From contig CM057065.1 of the NCBI GenBank assembly GCA_029945375.1, forward strand, positions 2,480,001 through 2,544,000: a stretch of 64,000 bases of DNA. Direction: 5' to 3'. The translations under genes and the position numbers were made by a program. Below, piece by piece: positions 32,581 to 44,062 of this stretch. The notes below the pieces were generated by a model. That model was not told the DNA's origin. It searched no databases and saw only the letters and a program-made list of their open reading frames with translations. This DNA is from Agaricus subrufescens (taxonomy: Eukaryota; Basidiomycota; Agaricomycetes; Agaricales; Agaricaceae). Each line of letters starts with the position of its first letter. Within the stretch, counting starts at the first letter, position 1.

Positions 32581-34154
32581 TCACGGCCCATCAGTTGGTG
32601 AGAAAACAGTGGCATGGAATGGGAGGACTAAGCCGGTAGTGAGCTTCTTGACCGCTGCCTCGGCAAATTTGATGATCGCAACTTCCATGTCATTATCATG
32701 AGAGTTATAGAAATCATAATGGAATATTCCATCTTGAAGCGCCGGTTGATGTAAGCATGTAGTAAGGAGCGTTAAATACTGTAAACGCGGGAGTTTTCTG
32801 GCAGTTTCCAGCCATGTCCGCTACATACCTTCAGAAACAAAGACAAAGGGAACAAAATATACTATCACTCACCAACACTCTGTCTGTGCGAACTGTAGGT
32901 CCATCTACCACCGTAACATAACAAATCAGCAATGTCAGTTGCTGACATTTCTGAATATGCTCAAGATCATGCAAGGCAATCTCTTTCGTCCATAGAGATT
33001 CGACGGTCCAGCCTAGATACAACTCCTGTAATGTAGCACTGTGGCGTGGAAGCACCGAGGCAAAGAAGTAGTGAAGGTCTTCAGGCGTGTCAGCTTCAGG
33101 GTACCGCGATCGGAATCCGAGGCGCTGCAGGCCACAATATGATGAAAGATAGTTGAGGACACCGGTCGGATGAGTGGTGTCAATGGTGAGCTCATCTAGG
33201 TAGATGGAGTTGTTGAGTAGGAGTTGACAGATTTCTCCATTTTGTTGAGGCGGATCTGCATGACAGTTGAACATCAATTGCAGGACCTTGAGACACAAGA
33301 GATGACGTAAATGAGTACAAAAGTCGTCGGCAGAAACACGTAGGCCAGTCACGTCCAGCAGCCTGAGCTTAAGACACGCGGTGGACAGTAAATCGGCAAG
33401 AAAGTCTGCCAGTAAAGGGGCATCAGGAGGGTGATAAGGGCGTGGAATCCGGAACGTAAAGGATTCTAATTCCGGACATCGTCCGAGGAGAGCTGCGACC
33501 TCACTGACGAAAGACTGAGGGACGTTTGCCGTATGTTGCCAATCTATTGAAAGAGAAGTCAAATTGGAAAATGCCTTGAGATTGAATCCAGGGAATGGAT
33601 CAGCGAGTATAATCCGGATTGTTAACTCTTTAATGTATGGAAGAGAGCCAAATGAGTTGAATGTGTCCATCAGCAGATTTGACACTGGATGTTTGCGTGG
33701 CCAATACGACCACCTAATTCAATTGGTACTAGCTGTTGTTACAATCTAGATGTCACTCACATCAAGGATTGCAAGTTGGTCAGGGTTGGGGCCAAATTCT
33801 TGATCTGTCGTAGCCATGAGACCACCAAGGTGGAAGGGTCACTGTCATAGGCCCTAATAAAGATCTTCTTCGTACAACGGCTGAAGACTAACTCCTTTCC
33901 ACAACTCAGGTACTCTGCAAGCAATGCAAAATGCTGTAGTTTGTATTCCACTGGCCGAAGGGAGCGTAGAGCTTCGAACATGATAGGTGAAATGCAGTAG
34001 TCGATGCGTCTTACAACAAGCCGCATTTCACATCGATCAACACGACGCTACTCAGCTTTAGCTCGACAAACGAGACGGGAAGTAGGCCTCTCACCATTAA
34101 TTTGGCTATATGCAAGATCAGTTCATCCGGAAGATCAAGAAATGTGGTCGTCAT
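32581..34154 (-). CDS. F-box-like leucine-rich protein, minus-strand family (475 aa)
   Basis: The model is complement(join(32581..32820, 32873..33713, 33761..34047, 34095..34154)), with introns of 52, 47 and 47 nt. All exon and intron lengths equal those of the gene at 5469-7042, its closest relative. Exon 1 is MTTTFLDLPDELILHIAKLM and exon 2 continues with MRLVVRRID. Exon 3 has FRIPRPYHPPDAPLL and IDTTHPTGVLNYLSSYCGL. Exon 4 begins RTWLETARKLPRLQYL and ends SPTDGP; it is open although it has no ATG of its own. The gene appears intact, while its divergent partner at 34333 is dead. That contrast suggests the two families can be lost independently. Confidence 0.82.
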
Positions 34155-34332
34155 GTATGGCTTGAGTGGCAGATTTGCGTAATATCTTAGGGAAGACGGT
34201 TGATCGTGATAACCAATTAATCCAATTTGAGTAAAATACAAACCACCGGCACATGTTTAATCCGGGGTATATCAAAAAAAAGTTCTCACCATTGACTTGC
34301 ATAAAAGCTGAACGTTTTTGCGCGATACTTCA
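34155..34332. promoter_or_regulatory. bidirectional promoter of F-box pair 4
   Basis: The 178-bp gap has the conserved GATTTGCGTAATATCTTAGGG next to the minus ATG, and GCATAAAAGCTGAACG at about 34300-34315 before the plus-strand start. Confidence 0.55.
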
Positions 34333-35150
34333 ATGCCTTTATTTTCCTTCCTCATGATGCGCCTTCCGGTCAAACTACTGGAACACATCACGGACCTTGC
34401 CATCGCTTCGGGCGCAGCCAAATTCAAAGACATCACACTTGCCTGCCCCCGCTGGAAGCTATGCTACGAACACATGCTTTTCAGGACCGTCAGGCTTGAT
34501 CTCCTTCGGTGACAATATTTTTGACTTGGGTCACCCGGACTATAAGCACTTGATTCCTTACATCGAGGAGCTCTGTGTTGTCCACCGGTCAGATTCCTCT
34601 ACCCCGCCCAACTATGACCGTGATCTTGCGCCACGGTTTACGAACGGCCTTCTCCATGCTCGGCATACTGTATCATTGCTGCTCCGTGACGACCGTATTC
34701 GATGGAAACACACTTCCCATAAGACAATTCCGACGCAACTCGTTCCACCTGCTGGAAATTTCCATGGAAGATCCTGTTCCGTTCTGAATACTTCTACATG
34801 GCGAGTGCATTGCTTATAACCTCCAGGTTCAGTGCATTGGACCCATCATCCCGCAAGTAGGATCTGAGGACCTTACTTCCTAGCAATGCTCGCTCACGCG
34901 TCTAGTATTGTTTAAAAATATCTCAATCAAGTGAGTGACAAAATTCCGTTTGCAACACGAAGGCCTGGCGAATGAGCTCCTTCGACACGTTGTCGGCACA
35001 TATTCATTACTGAGGACCCTGCATCCTCCAAGAATCCTCAACTGAAGTTCCTCAATCTCCGTGTCAAACATTCAAGTAAGACATCATTTCGTTCAAACTC
35101 CTGCCGTTAATAAGCATGCTCCAGCTACGACACCCTCTGTCTTATCGGCA
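34333..35150 (+). pseudogene. F-box-like protein, plus-strand family, multiply frameshifted
   Basis: It starts well with MPLFSFLMMRLPVKLLEHIT and a CPRWKLCYEHMLFRTV segment. A one-base change near 34500 shifts the frame, and a second lesion near 34730 shifts it again (RRNSFHLLEISMEDPVPF is then in a third frame), with stops after that. The family signal fades out at about 35,120, where the exon-1 donor and the 3' end of the intron are still visible. At about 35,156 the sequence switches abruptly to an RRM-gene fragment. Confidence 0.8.
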
Positions 35151-35155
35151 GTTTA

Positions 35156-35850
35156 AGTCGATACCCATATAGTTCATAGAAAGAAAACTGTCTGCCAACG
35201 CGTAGATAGAATAGGTTAAAAGGAGACGGTTTCAAATTCGGATCACCAACGAATTGTATCAATGCCTTCTATCATCGTATCGCCCACGATCATAATCACG
35301 GCCGCCACTGCTGTACCCACGATTGCGATCTCGGTCGTAGTTTCGTGGGCGGTCATAGTCCCTGCCACCGCTGCCGCTACCACCACCACGATAGTCATCA
35401 TAGCGGCCTCCTCCCCCTCCTCCTTCGGTTGACATAGTCACGAGTGTAGCGACTATCACGAAAGACAAGTATCGGAAGGGTAAAAACGTACCCAACCGAC
35501 TCTGACAATGTGATGACACACATCACCCGGCCGGCGATGATTAGTACGCCTCAACTCACCATTAATTAGGTCGTTGAATGCAGAAAGTAAAGGGCTGGGC
35601 TCCAGGACCGGACATCGCCAGGGAGATCTTGCGACGTCACTGATAAAATCATGAAAAACGCTCATCTCCAGTTTGTTGAAAGCGAGGACGAGTTGGAAAT
35701 TATTCGATGTTGAATTCAAGAATTGAGCTTGCAATGGCAGCACAAATTGTTGACTTTCAAATGTTGGGAGAGAGACCTAAACGAATTGGCGTCAATCAGA
35801 GATACGGCTGGATGTTTGCGAGAATAGTATGTCCGTCTAATCCAATTCAT
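35156..35850. other. mosaic of scraps from three local gene families
   Basis: About 35156-35460 is the glycine/tyrosine tail of the RRM gene (minus strand). About 35495-35570 matches exon 1 and the first intron of the gene at 22549 (GACAATGTGATGACACACATCACC; note only the shared GATGATTAGTACGCC). About 35575-35845 matches exon 3 of the minus-strand F-box family on the minus strand. The pieces are joined with no spacer and with different degrees of decay. The second copy of the 3.3-kb duplication begins at about 35848. Confidence 0.7.
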
Positions 35851-35925
35851 ACGAATTGTGGCTCAGGTGTGAGGGTAATTCAATTCATTGGTACTACAAC
35901 AAGACTTAGATAACAGGCAAAATTG

Positions 35926-37496
35926 CTATGGTCCGTCATTGGGTGAGGCTACAGTTATCCGGAACGGGACCGGTAGATCGGCCGTGAACTTGTCAACCAC
36001 TGCTTGAGTAAATTCTTCGATCGTTCCTTCAATCGCACGCTCACGACTGGTTGCAAGATCAAAATGAAATTCACCATTGCGAAGCGGCGGCTGAAACCGA
36101 CGAGTGGGGTAGAGATTCAAATACTGCAACCGTGGAAGCTTTGTGGCGGTTTCCAGCCACATTAGCTTTCGTGCCGTCATAAGCAGGTATCAAAGGGTAG
36201 ATAGACATGGTACTTACCACCACCTTATCTGTGCATTCTGTGGGCCCAGTAGAGACCGTGATATAGCAGCACAACACTGTGAGTTGCTGACATCTCTTGA
36301 TTTGAGCAATATCTTCTGGTGCAATCAAACGTGTCCAGGGTGTGTCTACTGACCAACCGAGTTGTAGGTGACGAAGGGTAGAGGTGTGAAGAGGAAGCAC
36401 TGAGGAGAAGAACCGGTGAACACTGTCAGGAGCATCAGCCCCAGAGTACCGTGACTTGAACTCGAGGTGGTGAAGGCCAGAATAGGATGAGAGATAGTCG
36501 AGAACACTAGTGGGATGTGTGGTATCGATGGCGAATTCATCAAGATCTGTAGAGTTGTCGAGTAGAAGTTGACATATTTGATAGTTCTGGTAGGGTGAAT
36601 CCGATTCCCGGTTGAACATTAATCGCAGTATCTTCAAGGGAGGTAGGTACAAATGGACACGAAAGTCATCTGCAGAAACATGGAGGCCAGTGACGTCCAG
36701 CAACCTCAACTTGAGACGTGTGTTAGAAGGGAGACCAGCGAAAATATGGGCGAGAAAGGGGGCGTCGGGAGGGTAGTAAGGGCGTGGAATGCAGAACGTA
36801 AAGCATTCCAAATCTGGACATCGTCCGAGAAGATCCGCGACGTCACTGATGAAATCCCGGTTGACGTTTACCTTGAGTTCCCAAATTATTGACAGGGAGA
36901 ACAGATTGGAAAATGATTTGAAGTTGAATGCAGGAAATGGATATGTAACGACAACGAGGATTTTCAACTCTCGAAGGCTAGGAAGGGATCCAAAGGCATT
37001 GAATGCGTTCATGACCAGATCTGATACTGGATGCTTGGGTGGCCAGTACGTCCATCTAATCGGATTTAGGCTAGTTGCATCCCGATTTCAGACATCACTT
37101 ACTCTAAAGTATGCAAATTTGTCAATGTCTGGATCAAGTGATTCATCAGCTGTAGCCAAGGAAGCTGGAGATTGAGAGGATAGAACTTGTAAATGAAAAA
37201 AACCATCTTCTTCGTACAACGACTGAAGACCAGCTCCTTCCCATGGCTCAAGTTCTCCGAGAACATTGCATCGCGCGCTGCTCCATGTACATTTGGGCCA
37301 TAGCAGTACACTGTTGCAAACAGAATCGGTGAGATGCAATGATCGATGCGTTTGGCAATGAGGCGTATTCCATATTGCTCACGTCGACCCTGCTAAATTT
37401 GAGTTTCAAGAAAGATGCGTGAAGACCGCTGCTCACCAGCAACTCTGCTATATGCAAAATCAGTTCATCCGGCAGATCAAGAAACGTGGTTGCCAT
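35926..37496 (-). CDS. F-box-like leucine-rich protein, minus-strand family, recent duplicate (475 aa)
   Basis: The model is complement(join(35926..36165, 36218..37055, 37103..37392, 37437..37496)), identical in layout to the gene at 28570-30140. The protein differs by only a few residues, for example AFNAFGSLPSLRELK in exon 3. It has the same F-box-like start, LRR region and SPNDGP end. All splice sites are kept and no stop interrupts it, so both copies could be active. Two nearly identical adaptors may simply raise dosage. There is no evidence of divergence in function. Confidence 0.85.
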
Positions 37497-37661
37497 GTTT
37501 GTTTCGAATGGCCGATTTGCGTAATATTTCAGGGAAGAGGAATGATTATGATAACAGGTTAATCCTATTTAAGTCATGACACATGTGTTATTCCAAAAAA
37601 TTCCCACAGACCCACGTTCACATAAAAGTTGAATGTTGTGGCGCGGTGCGAGTCAGTGCCC
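37497..37661. promoter_or_regulatory. bidirectional promoter of F-box pair 5
   Basis: This gap is almost the same as 30141-30305, with CATAAAAGTT at 37621-37630 as the TATA-like element. The duplication copied the whole regulatory region. Confidence 0.6.
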
Positions 37662-38968
37662 ATGTCTTCCTTCCCTACGCGCCTTCCTGTCGAGGTGCTC
37701 GACGATATCATCTACCTTGCCATTGCACTCGGTATGATGAGCATCAAAGATGTCACCCTCATCGGCGCTCGCTGGAAACAGCGCTACCAGCAAACACTTT
37801 TCAAGTCCTTCACACTCGATCCTTCTAGTCCCGATATTCCCGACCTGGAGAAACATGCTCACTTAGCTCCCTGTATAGAGGTGCTCCGTGTCGCCCATCG
37901 GTCATGCTCCTCTACCTCTCCCAACTATGAACTTGATACCAACGAGACGTTCACCAAATTCCTCATCCATGCGACCAAGGTGAAACGCCTGATAATTCTC
38001 GACACGCGTATCCAATGGGAATGCGCATCCCCCAACACCATCAACGCATTTCGTGCCGTCTTCGAACGTCCTTCATTCCGCTCCTTGGAGGTATCCGTCC
38101 ACACATCTCTTCCATCCTGGATGCTTCTCCATGGTACATCTGTTGCCTCTCACCTCGCTGTCAATGGCATTGGGCCCATTGTTGCACCACGGGAATCGGT
38201 GGAGCTCGTGTCTTATCAATGCTCCCTCACGTCCTTGGTGTTGTACGGTAATTCCTCCGTTGAGCAAATGGCTCTATTCTTCCTGCAACATAGAAAGTTG
38301 GCAATTGACTTGCTTCGAAATGTTGTCGATGTCAACTTAGACTATACAGAGGTCTATGACCCGATAGGATCTACAATTATTCCGTATGTCGAAATCTTAG
38401 TTGGTTTCCTAGCCCCTCAACTTGAAGACCTGAGGCTCTGCATCAAGTTTTCCAGTAAGTCGCCGTTTATCCCCACCTTTTTGCCGCTGATAGTCGTATT
38501 GTAGCCGCATCACCATCATACATATCGGCTTCTGCGATTTCAAAGCTGACGGCGCTGCAACGCCTGAGTATTCACCTTGTGGGGCGTTCCACTGCCAGCA
38601 CTGATACCATACTCTCTGCGGAAATGTACACGAGCTTTGTCTTCTCTGGTTTGCCATCTCCATGTCTCGTCAAGTCATTTTCACTGAGAGTTGATGATCG
38701 GAGGGAGTCCGACTCCGAGAGTTATGCGTCCTCGTATCAGCAATTTCTCTCATCCATCTGTCATGGACAGTTGACTCGCCGCCAGGCCTGGCCTTTCCTA
38801 GGTTTGAGCCATGTTGTAGTTAATATAGTTAGTCGTAGTTTTACAGAGTCTTTTTGTATAGACGGGCATAAGGTAATACCAGGCCTAAAAATCACTTGGC
38901 TTCTTCAGCTGAACACTGCACAGGCAGATGATTTTACTAACTTGGTGACTCCACAAATGGCCCTTTGA
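37662..38968 (+). CDS. F-box-like protein, plus-strand family, recent duplicate (418 aa)
   Basis: The model is join(37662..38454, 38505..38968), with one 50-nt intron. It matches the gene at 30306 except for a one-codon deletion, substitutions such as LILDTRIQWE-type changes, and a different end (TPQMAL instead of TPQIV). The F-box-like N-terminus is MSSFPTRLPVEVLDDIIYLA. It is intact and divergent from 35926-37496. More substitutions have gathered here than in its minus-strand partner. Confidence 0.85.
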
Positions 38969-39189
38969 CGTCACAGATAGTTTCGGTTCGGCTCCCTAGG
39001 ATACACACAGTGGTAATTTCTGAGATGTACCTGAAATAATGATAATTGGCGTTGTCCGTGATACATGACCGCAGCCAAGCAGTCTGCGATGCGATTGCAG
39101 GTTAAAGGAGTGAATGCTGCCACTGCACAAGTTGAATAGGCGGGGTTTTTTGTGGTGCAAGTAGGCTGATCATCTGTCGGCATGCATGC

Positions 39190-39372
39190 AACGACTTCAA
39201 ACTACCTCGGCTCGAGATGCAGTGTTTTGTAATGAGGCGTACTTCATAATACTCACGTCGATCCTGTTAAATCTGAGCTTCAAGAGGGAGGCGTGGAGAG
39301 CACTGCGCACCAGTAACTCTGCTACATCCAAAATCAGTTCATCCGGTAGATCAAGAAACGTTGCCGCCGTGT
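39190..39372 (-). pseudogene. exon-1 remnant of a minus-strand F-box gene
   Basis: The sequence encodes AATFLDLPDELILDVAELL, the F-box-like start, but the initiator is ACG where the paralogs have ATG. It is cut off at about 39,190, before most of exon 2. It is the left half of a sixth pair whose promoter and plus-strand start follow. Confidence 0.75.
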
Positions 39373-39525
39373 CTGTTTCGAATGGCAGATTTGCGTAATA
39401 TCTCAGGGAAGAGGAATGATCGTGCACTTTAGTCCAGAAACAAGTACATGTATAATGCTCAAAAGTTTCCACCGACACCCACACTGACATAAAAGCTGAA
39501 CGTTGTGGCGCGATACGAGTCAGTC

Positions 39526-39650
39526 CATGTCATTTCCCATGACGTGGATCCCTGCCGATGTGCTAGCGCATCTACCGATATATGGTGGATGTGTGTGGGA
39601 GCGTCCGTTGGTATATTGTATAACACCAACTTGGCCATGGGGTTCAACTC
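39526..39650 (+). pseudogene. truncated plus-strand F-box gene at the MULE insertion site
   Basis: It follows a recognisable pair promoter (ACATAAAAGCTGAACG at about 39488). The start MSFPMTWIPADVLAHLPIY matches the family (MSSFPTRLPVEVLDDII) for about 18 codons, then loses similarity. The 14.95-kb MULE is inserted at codon 42 of this frame. Family similarity ended before the insertion, so the gene was probably already damaged. Confidence 0.65.
39641..39650 (+). repeat. target-site duplication, left copy
   Basis: GGTTCAACTC lies directly before the GGGCTAC terminus of the large element and is repeated exactly at 54604-54613. Confidence 0.9.
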
Positions 39651-39686
39651 GGGCTACAGCAAATACGAGGGGCCCGCGCGCGGACG
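39651..39686 (+). repeat. left terminal inverted repeat of the MULE
   Basis: It begins GGGCTAC and contains AAATACGAGGGGCCCGCGCG, matching the complement of 54568-54603 with three differences near positions 8-10. Confidence 0.9.
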
Positions 39687-40030
39687 AGGAATTCCGCGTA
39701 CAGGCGCGTGTTCGACGCAGAGTAAGCGCGGGATCACTCAACAGATGAAGATAGTCAACACACCTAATATTATGTTCCGTCGATAGTATAGAGTAGATAA
39801 GCATGTTGCCTACTACTGTAATGGGTTTAAAGAGAGCTTGGGGAGTCCATTCAGCCACTATAAAGAGATATGTAAACTGTGAGAATTTGACGCGGAAGGG
39901 CGAGTATGCCACGCGGACAGGCGCGGACAGGCCGCGGGCAGGGGAAACTTTTTGTATCCGCCTGCGAACAGGCGAGGACCTCACGCGGACATGTGCCACC
40001 CTGGCGCGGGCAAGGCGCGGGCCCTTCACA
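39687..40030. repeat. ACGCGGAC-type motif cluster, left end
   Basis: It contains many copies and near-copies such as ACGCGGACA, GGCGCGGGCA and GCGAGGACC, mostly in the forward orientation. Clusters of this kind just inside the ends often bind transposase; here that is inference. Confidence 0.75.
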
Positions 40031-40099
40031 ATGAATCATAAACCCATTATATAACAACAAGAAAAGCTACATAAAGTACAGGAGACGAGGAAAGGTGAG

Positions 40100-42888
40100 T
40101 TACATATTTACCACATGATGAGATATAAACTCCTTCGACCACCACTCCACTTTGGACCATGCTCGTCTGGCGTCCCCAAGACCGCGAAGATTGGAACGCC
40201 ATTCGGTTACATTGAGAGGTCGACCTAGCTTTCCAGCACTGCGGATATCACCAAGGTCCACAGTGTTCATTGTCTTGGAGTTGGCCGCCTCTATACGCTT
40301 TTGCCAGTTTAGAGGCGCCTCCGAGTTCGCCAACTTATCGCGAAACACAGCCTCAGTACGCTTTTCCCAAAACCTCTCTGCATGTTCTGTCCATCGACCT
40401 AGATCTAGACCACAGCCCTCGAAGACCCAACATTGTGGAAGCCAAGACACTTTGGCAGTGTGTAAGTTATCGCCTACGTGAATATCAGCCTCAGTGAACA
40501 TAATATATTGCATAAAGGTGACTTACCAGTAAACTTAAGATAAACACCGGAGAGTAGATCATATTCTTCATCTGTCAGTTCGTCATCTACATATTCGATA
40601 CCATTGACGTCAAGTGCGATGAACATCTTGCGTGGGTCTTCGTAAGTACCGCAGGGACCTCGCAAAGCCTCAGAGGGGTGCATGAACTCCAGTGCTCGGC
40701 GACGTACGAAGCCTCCCCGCATCAGAGCAGCACGGGCCCTGGGAGAAGACATAATTTGTCCGCATTGTCGTTGATATAATTTGAGATCCTCGATGGAAAA
40801 GGCGTGGTCCGATAATCGCATAGGCACATAAGTCGACCACGGTTCCTCTGCATCAGCGATCCCCAGGTCCTCACGACGAGAGACTGTGTGGAAGCGAACC
40901 CCTTCCATCAACAACTCTCGCACCACCGCTGATTCGTCAAGCCTATCTTTTGCTGCATCATCCAGCCTCTCTTTCAGACGACATACCAATAGCGCACTTG
41001 TCGCAGTAGGCACAGCAATATTCCACGGCACAGTTCGATGCCTATCAAAGTCAAACATATACCAGGTTTCAGCCTTTCGATTTAGAGTTCGAATGCATTT
41101 CAGTGTGGTGGTGTATGCCAAACACAATCGGTTCTCTTTCACCAAATCCCAAAAGTCGCTGGAAGGCCTCATGGTATCTTTTCCTGCCAGAAGCTTGACG
41201 AATGGGAACGCCGCCTTTGCCAAGGGAGAATAGAAGAAAGAACTGTCGACAGGTGCTGACTGCAGCCCGAGTATAGCCTTGAAGGATTTCCTACCGTCTT
41301 CGGGAATCCAACAAATATGATTGTCAGGAGCCGGGAGAGGTAGCGGCACCACCCATCCATAGAACTCGTAAAGCAAGCGACCAACCTCGGAGCTCAAGCG
41401 TTCGGACAAGAGCTCAGAGGTAGTTTTTTGAGGCAAAAGGTGAGGAGGGAGTGGTTCAACATAGTCCTCTTCATCGGCATCTTCACCCCACTCTCGGCAA
41501 CAATCCCACTCGTTGTCGAAGGCATTGTATTTCTTTTGTTTGTCGCTATAGCCATTCAATGTGTCTTCTCGTTCGTCGTTTCGTACGCGTGTCCTCACGA
41601 ACTTTGGAGGTTCAGCATCATCCCAATCCCAGACAAATACTGGGCATGAGGTCCTTGGCGGCTGCCTCATCCGGGACTCCCGTGCTTGTTTAGTTTTAGC
41701 GCTCTCCTTCAGAAGCAATCTCTGGTGCCTCTCTTCCTGCTTTTTGAAGAAGGGCTCCCATACAGACCGTCCGGATCCATAGTCCCAAACCGGGTCTCCA
41801 AGATGATTAATCCAGACTCGTTCCTTTGGATGACTGTCATAGGATGTGACAGCGCGTGGAGGCAGGGACGAAGGATCAGGAGTTGAGGACGTGGCAGGAA
41901 GAGGTGAAGAAGGGGGAGGGTAGTCAAAGTGATCCTGGGGTTCTGGACTGAGGCTTCGGTGGTGGAAGGATGATGTTTGTATATTGTGAGAATGGTCGGA
42001 TAAGACAGATGATGAAATATACGTGGTGGCGTTCTGAAGTAGCTCGGAGGAAGGAGCTATGAGGTCAAAGGAATCGTTTTTACAGGTGCGGCGTTCTCTT
42101 TCACCCCAGCGATACCATACGGGTACGTTATGTTGAACAAACCACTGTGCTGTCGGTTGGCCCGGGGCATCCGAAGGATGATGCAAAACCAAACCAACAC
42201 GATCGATCTGCCACCAGTTTTGCAGAAGTTGGGAGGTGCGAATGGCATCAACATTTGACCCATTCACTTTGTTGGTTCTCTTAAAGACGACAGTTTTAAA
42301 CCATTCTGGAGGCGTTAGACCCTCAGCGAAGTCGGGACCATTTGGGATCTTTCGCGTTGACCAGTATAACAAGCCCACCCACATGGCAAACCAGTCTCGA
42401 CCTTTTATTATGTGATCCATGGCCGAGCTCCATGACGGAAAAGGTTTATGATAGTACCACCGGCGAGGCGGGAAAGGAAGGGCATATTGCAAGCCATGGG
42501 ACTCACGAAGGATCTCGCATGTTTCCCATAACATGTAATCTATTTCGAGCCATTTATCACTGTAGAAAGCTGGTAAGCTATACTCGGTGTGATTATCGCA
42601 CAACAGTTTATTCGGGATAATGCCTAACGGCCCGAACCAGACCCCCGTATACGGCACGGGTTGTTTCGGTACGAACCCCAACCACTCAGTACCAGGAGTC
42701 CACCACCGAGGCTCTTGAAAGTCGGCAGCGGTAGAGACACTTTCGATGAACCTCCACGGAGTGTTGGGCCTCGGAGCCGATTTCAAAGGCCGAGTACAGT
42801 TCGGCGAAAAGTAAATGTCACCATCGATGATGGTGGCCAGGCCTTCGGGCGCCTTCTGTATCCACTTAGATGAACCAGATGTTGTCAT
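40100..42888 (-). CDS. uncharacterised MULE cargo protein (911 aa)
   Basis: The model is complement(join(40100..40473, 40527..42888)), with one 53-nt intron. I do not recognise a known domain. The N-terminal 280 residues are rich in W, Y and P (WFGPLGIIPNKL, RRWYYHKPFPSW, WFVQHNVPVWYRWG), which looks like a folded globular domain; similar sequences, as far as I recall, are common but unannotated in mushroom genomes. Residues about 290-450 are proline/serine-rich and basic. A second folded part follows (about 500-770), with a W- and F-rich core. There is no DDE, helicase or protease signature. It lies between two motif clusters of the MULE, on the same strand as the transposase, so it probably moves with it. 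Confidence 0.7.
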
Positions 42889-43099
42889 TTTTCGAAGGGG
42901 CCGAGCGATGAGGGAGGCGATGGACTGTACAGTGAACAGAATCAGGTAAATGTGGAGACTCTGTAAGGTTCCAGTAGTCTCCAGAACAGTATGCCTCTGG
43001 ATGAAGACCAGTAGACAAGGGCGAGGTGGCTGCGCAGAAAAGTGACTCTGGATAGAAGACCAGGAGTCGGAGGTGGGCGAGGACGGGCCTATGTGACAA

Positions 43100-43519
43100 G
43101 GAACTGTGAGTATCGCGTAATATTCTCTACACCGGAAAAATCAAACCTGATACAATACCGTCGATATACGCGATATACGCGTTGCCTTAAAAGCGGTCTT
43201 GTAGGGGCAGAGTATGTGAGTGAAGATAAAGGGAGGGGGCTGGTAAACTATATTTGGTTACGCGTTCTATTACGTTTAAGTCATGTGAGCGCGCCCGCCT
43301 AACCGATCTTTTTTATCTCTAATGCTTACCATCCACCACGATTTCTAGGTTTCTCTAGAGTCGTAGTGCCCCCTTGCAATCGGGCAAACGTAGTTGGCCA
43401 CTAGGTTTTCTCTAGAGCCAATACCCTCCTGGACTACTAGGCCCTCTCTAGAGTCCACCCTCTCGCTATGTCCCTAGTCAAGCAGTATACGCCCGTGGCC
43501 CTTCAACAGTGATTGGGCT
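43100..43519. other. non-coding spacer inside the MULE
   Basis: I see no gene here. A CTCTAGAG-type hexamer recurs three times between 43,350 and 43,460. Confidence 0.4.
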
Positions 43520-43905
43520 TATCGGCCTCTGCGTCCTTGTGCGCGTCCTCGTCCTCGCCCTCGTCTTCGTCCGCGTTACTCAAAATACATGCGCTAGGGG
43601 GCTCCAAACTGTCCGCGTCTTCGTCCGCGTCCTCCTCCTCCTCCGCGTCCTCGTCCGCGCGCTTGCAAACACTGGATATGCGGACTATAGATACCGTAAG
43701 TTGACTGGATTGCATGGGCCTGTTGTACACCTCTGACAATGATGACTTAGACGCGTAGCGTGCACGTAATGGCTCCTCATACGCCTGATCTTGGAGGTGT
43801 TTGCGGGCCTGTGATCTTGGGGTCTGTTTGCGGGGCCTACAGGCATGTCCGCGCCCTCGTCCGCGCCCTCGTCCTCAAGCTTGCCCGCACGGGGTCGCGG
43901 CCCCT
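43520..43905. repeat. ACGCGGAC-type motif cluster, internal, reverse orientation
   Basis: Runs of GTCCGCGTCCTCGTCC at about 43530-43660 and 43845-43880 are the complement of the motif seen at the ends. Open frames here are compositional artefacts. Confidence 0.75.
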
Positions 43906-44062
43906 CTCAATCAAACTCACGGAGTATATACTTAGGTATGCATGCTGTTATGTAAAACAAGAGTACAGTTCTGATGATATGTTCTCAAAGTCTGTCACCT
44001 GTCTCATCTACTTACGGTTACTCAAAGTCTATCGCCTCTCCAATCCACTTACACTTACCATG

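Larger units (their letters stand above)
35848..39175. repeat. segmental duplication, copy 2 (3.3 kb)
   Basis: This is the partner of 28494-31830 with a constant 7,356-bp offset over most of its length. A 3-bp deletion in the plus-strand gene (PNNYE becomes PNYE) and scattered substitutions are the main differences. Identity looks well above 95%. Confidence 0.9.

Noticed and set aside
43503..43739. Acidic and hydrophobic frames on both strands
   Set aside because: They are by-products of the GTCCGCGTCCTC repeat; both strands are open and no start context or family match exists.
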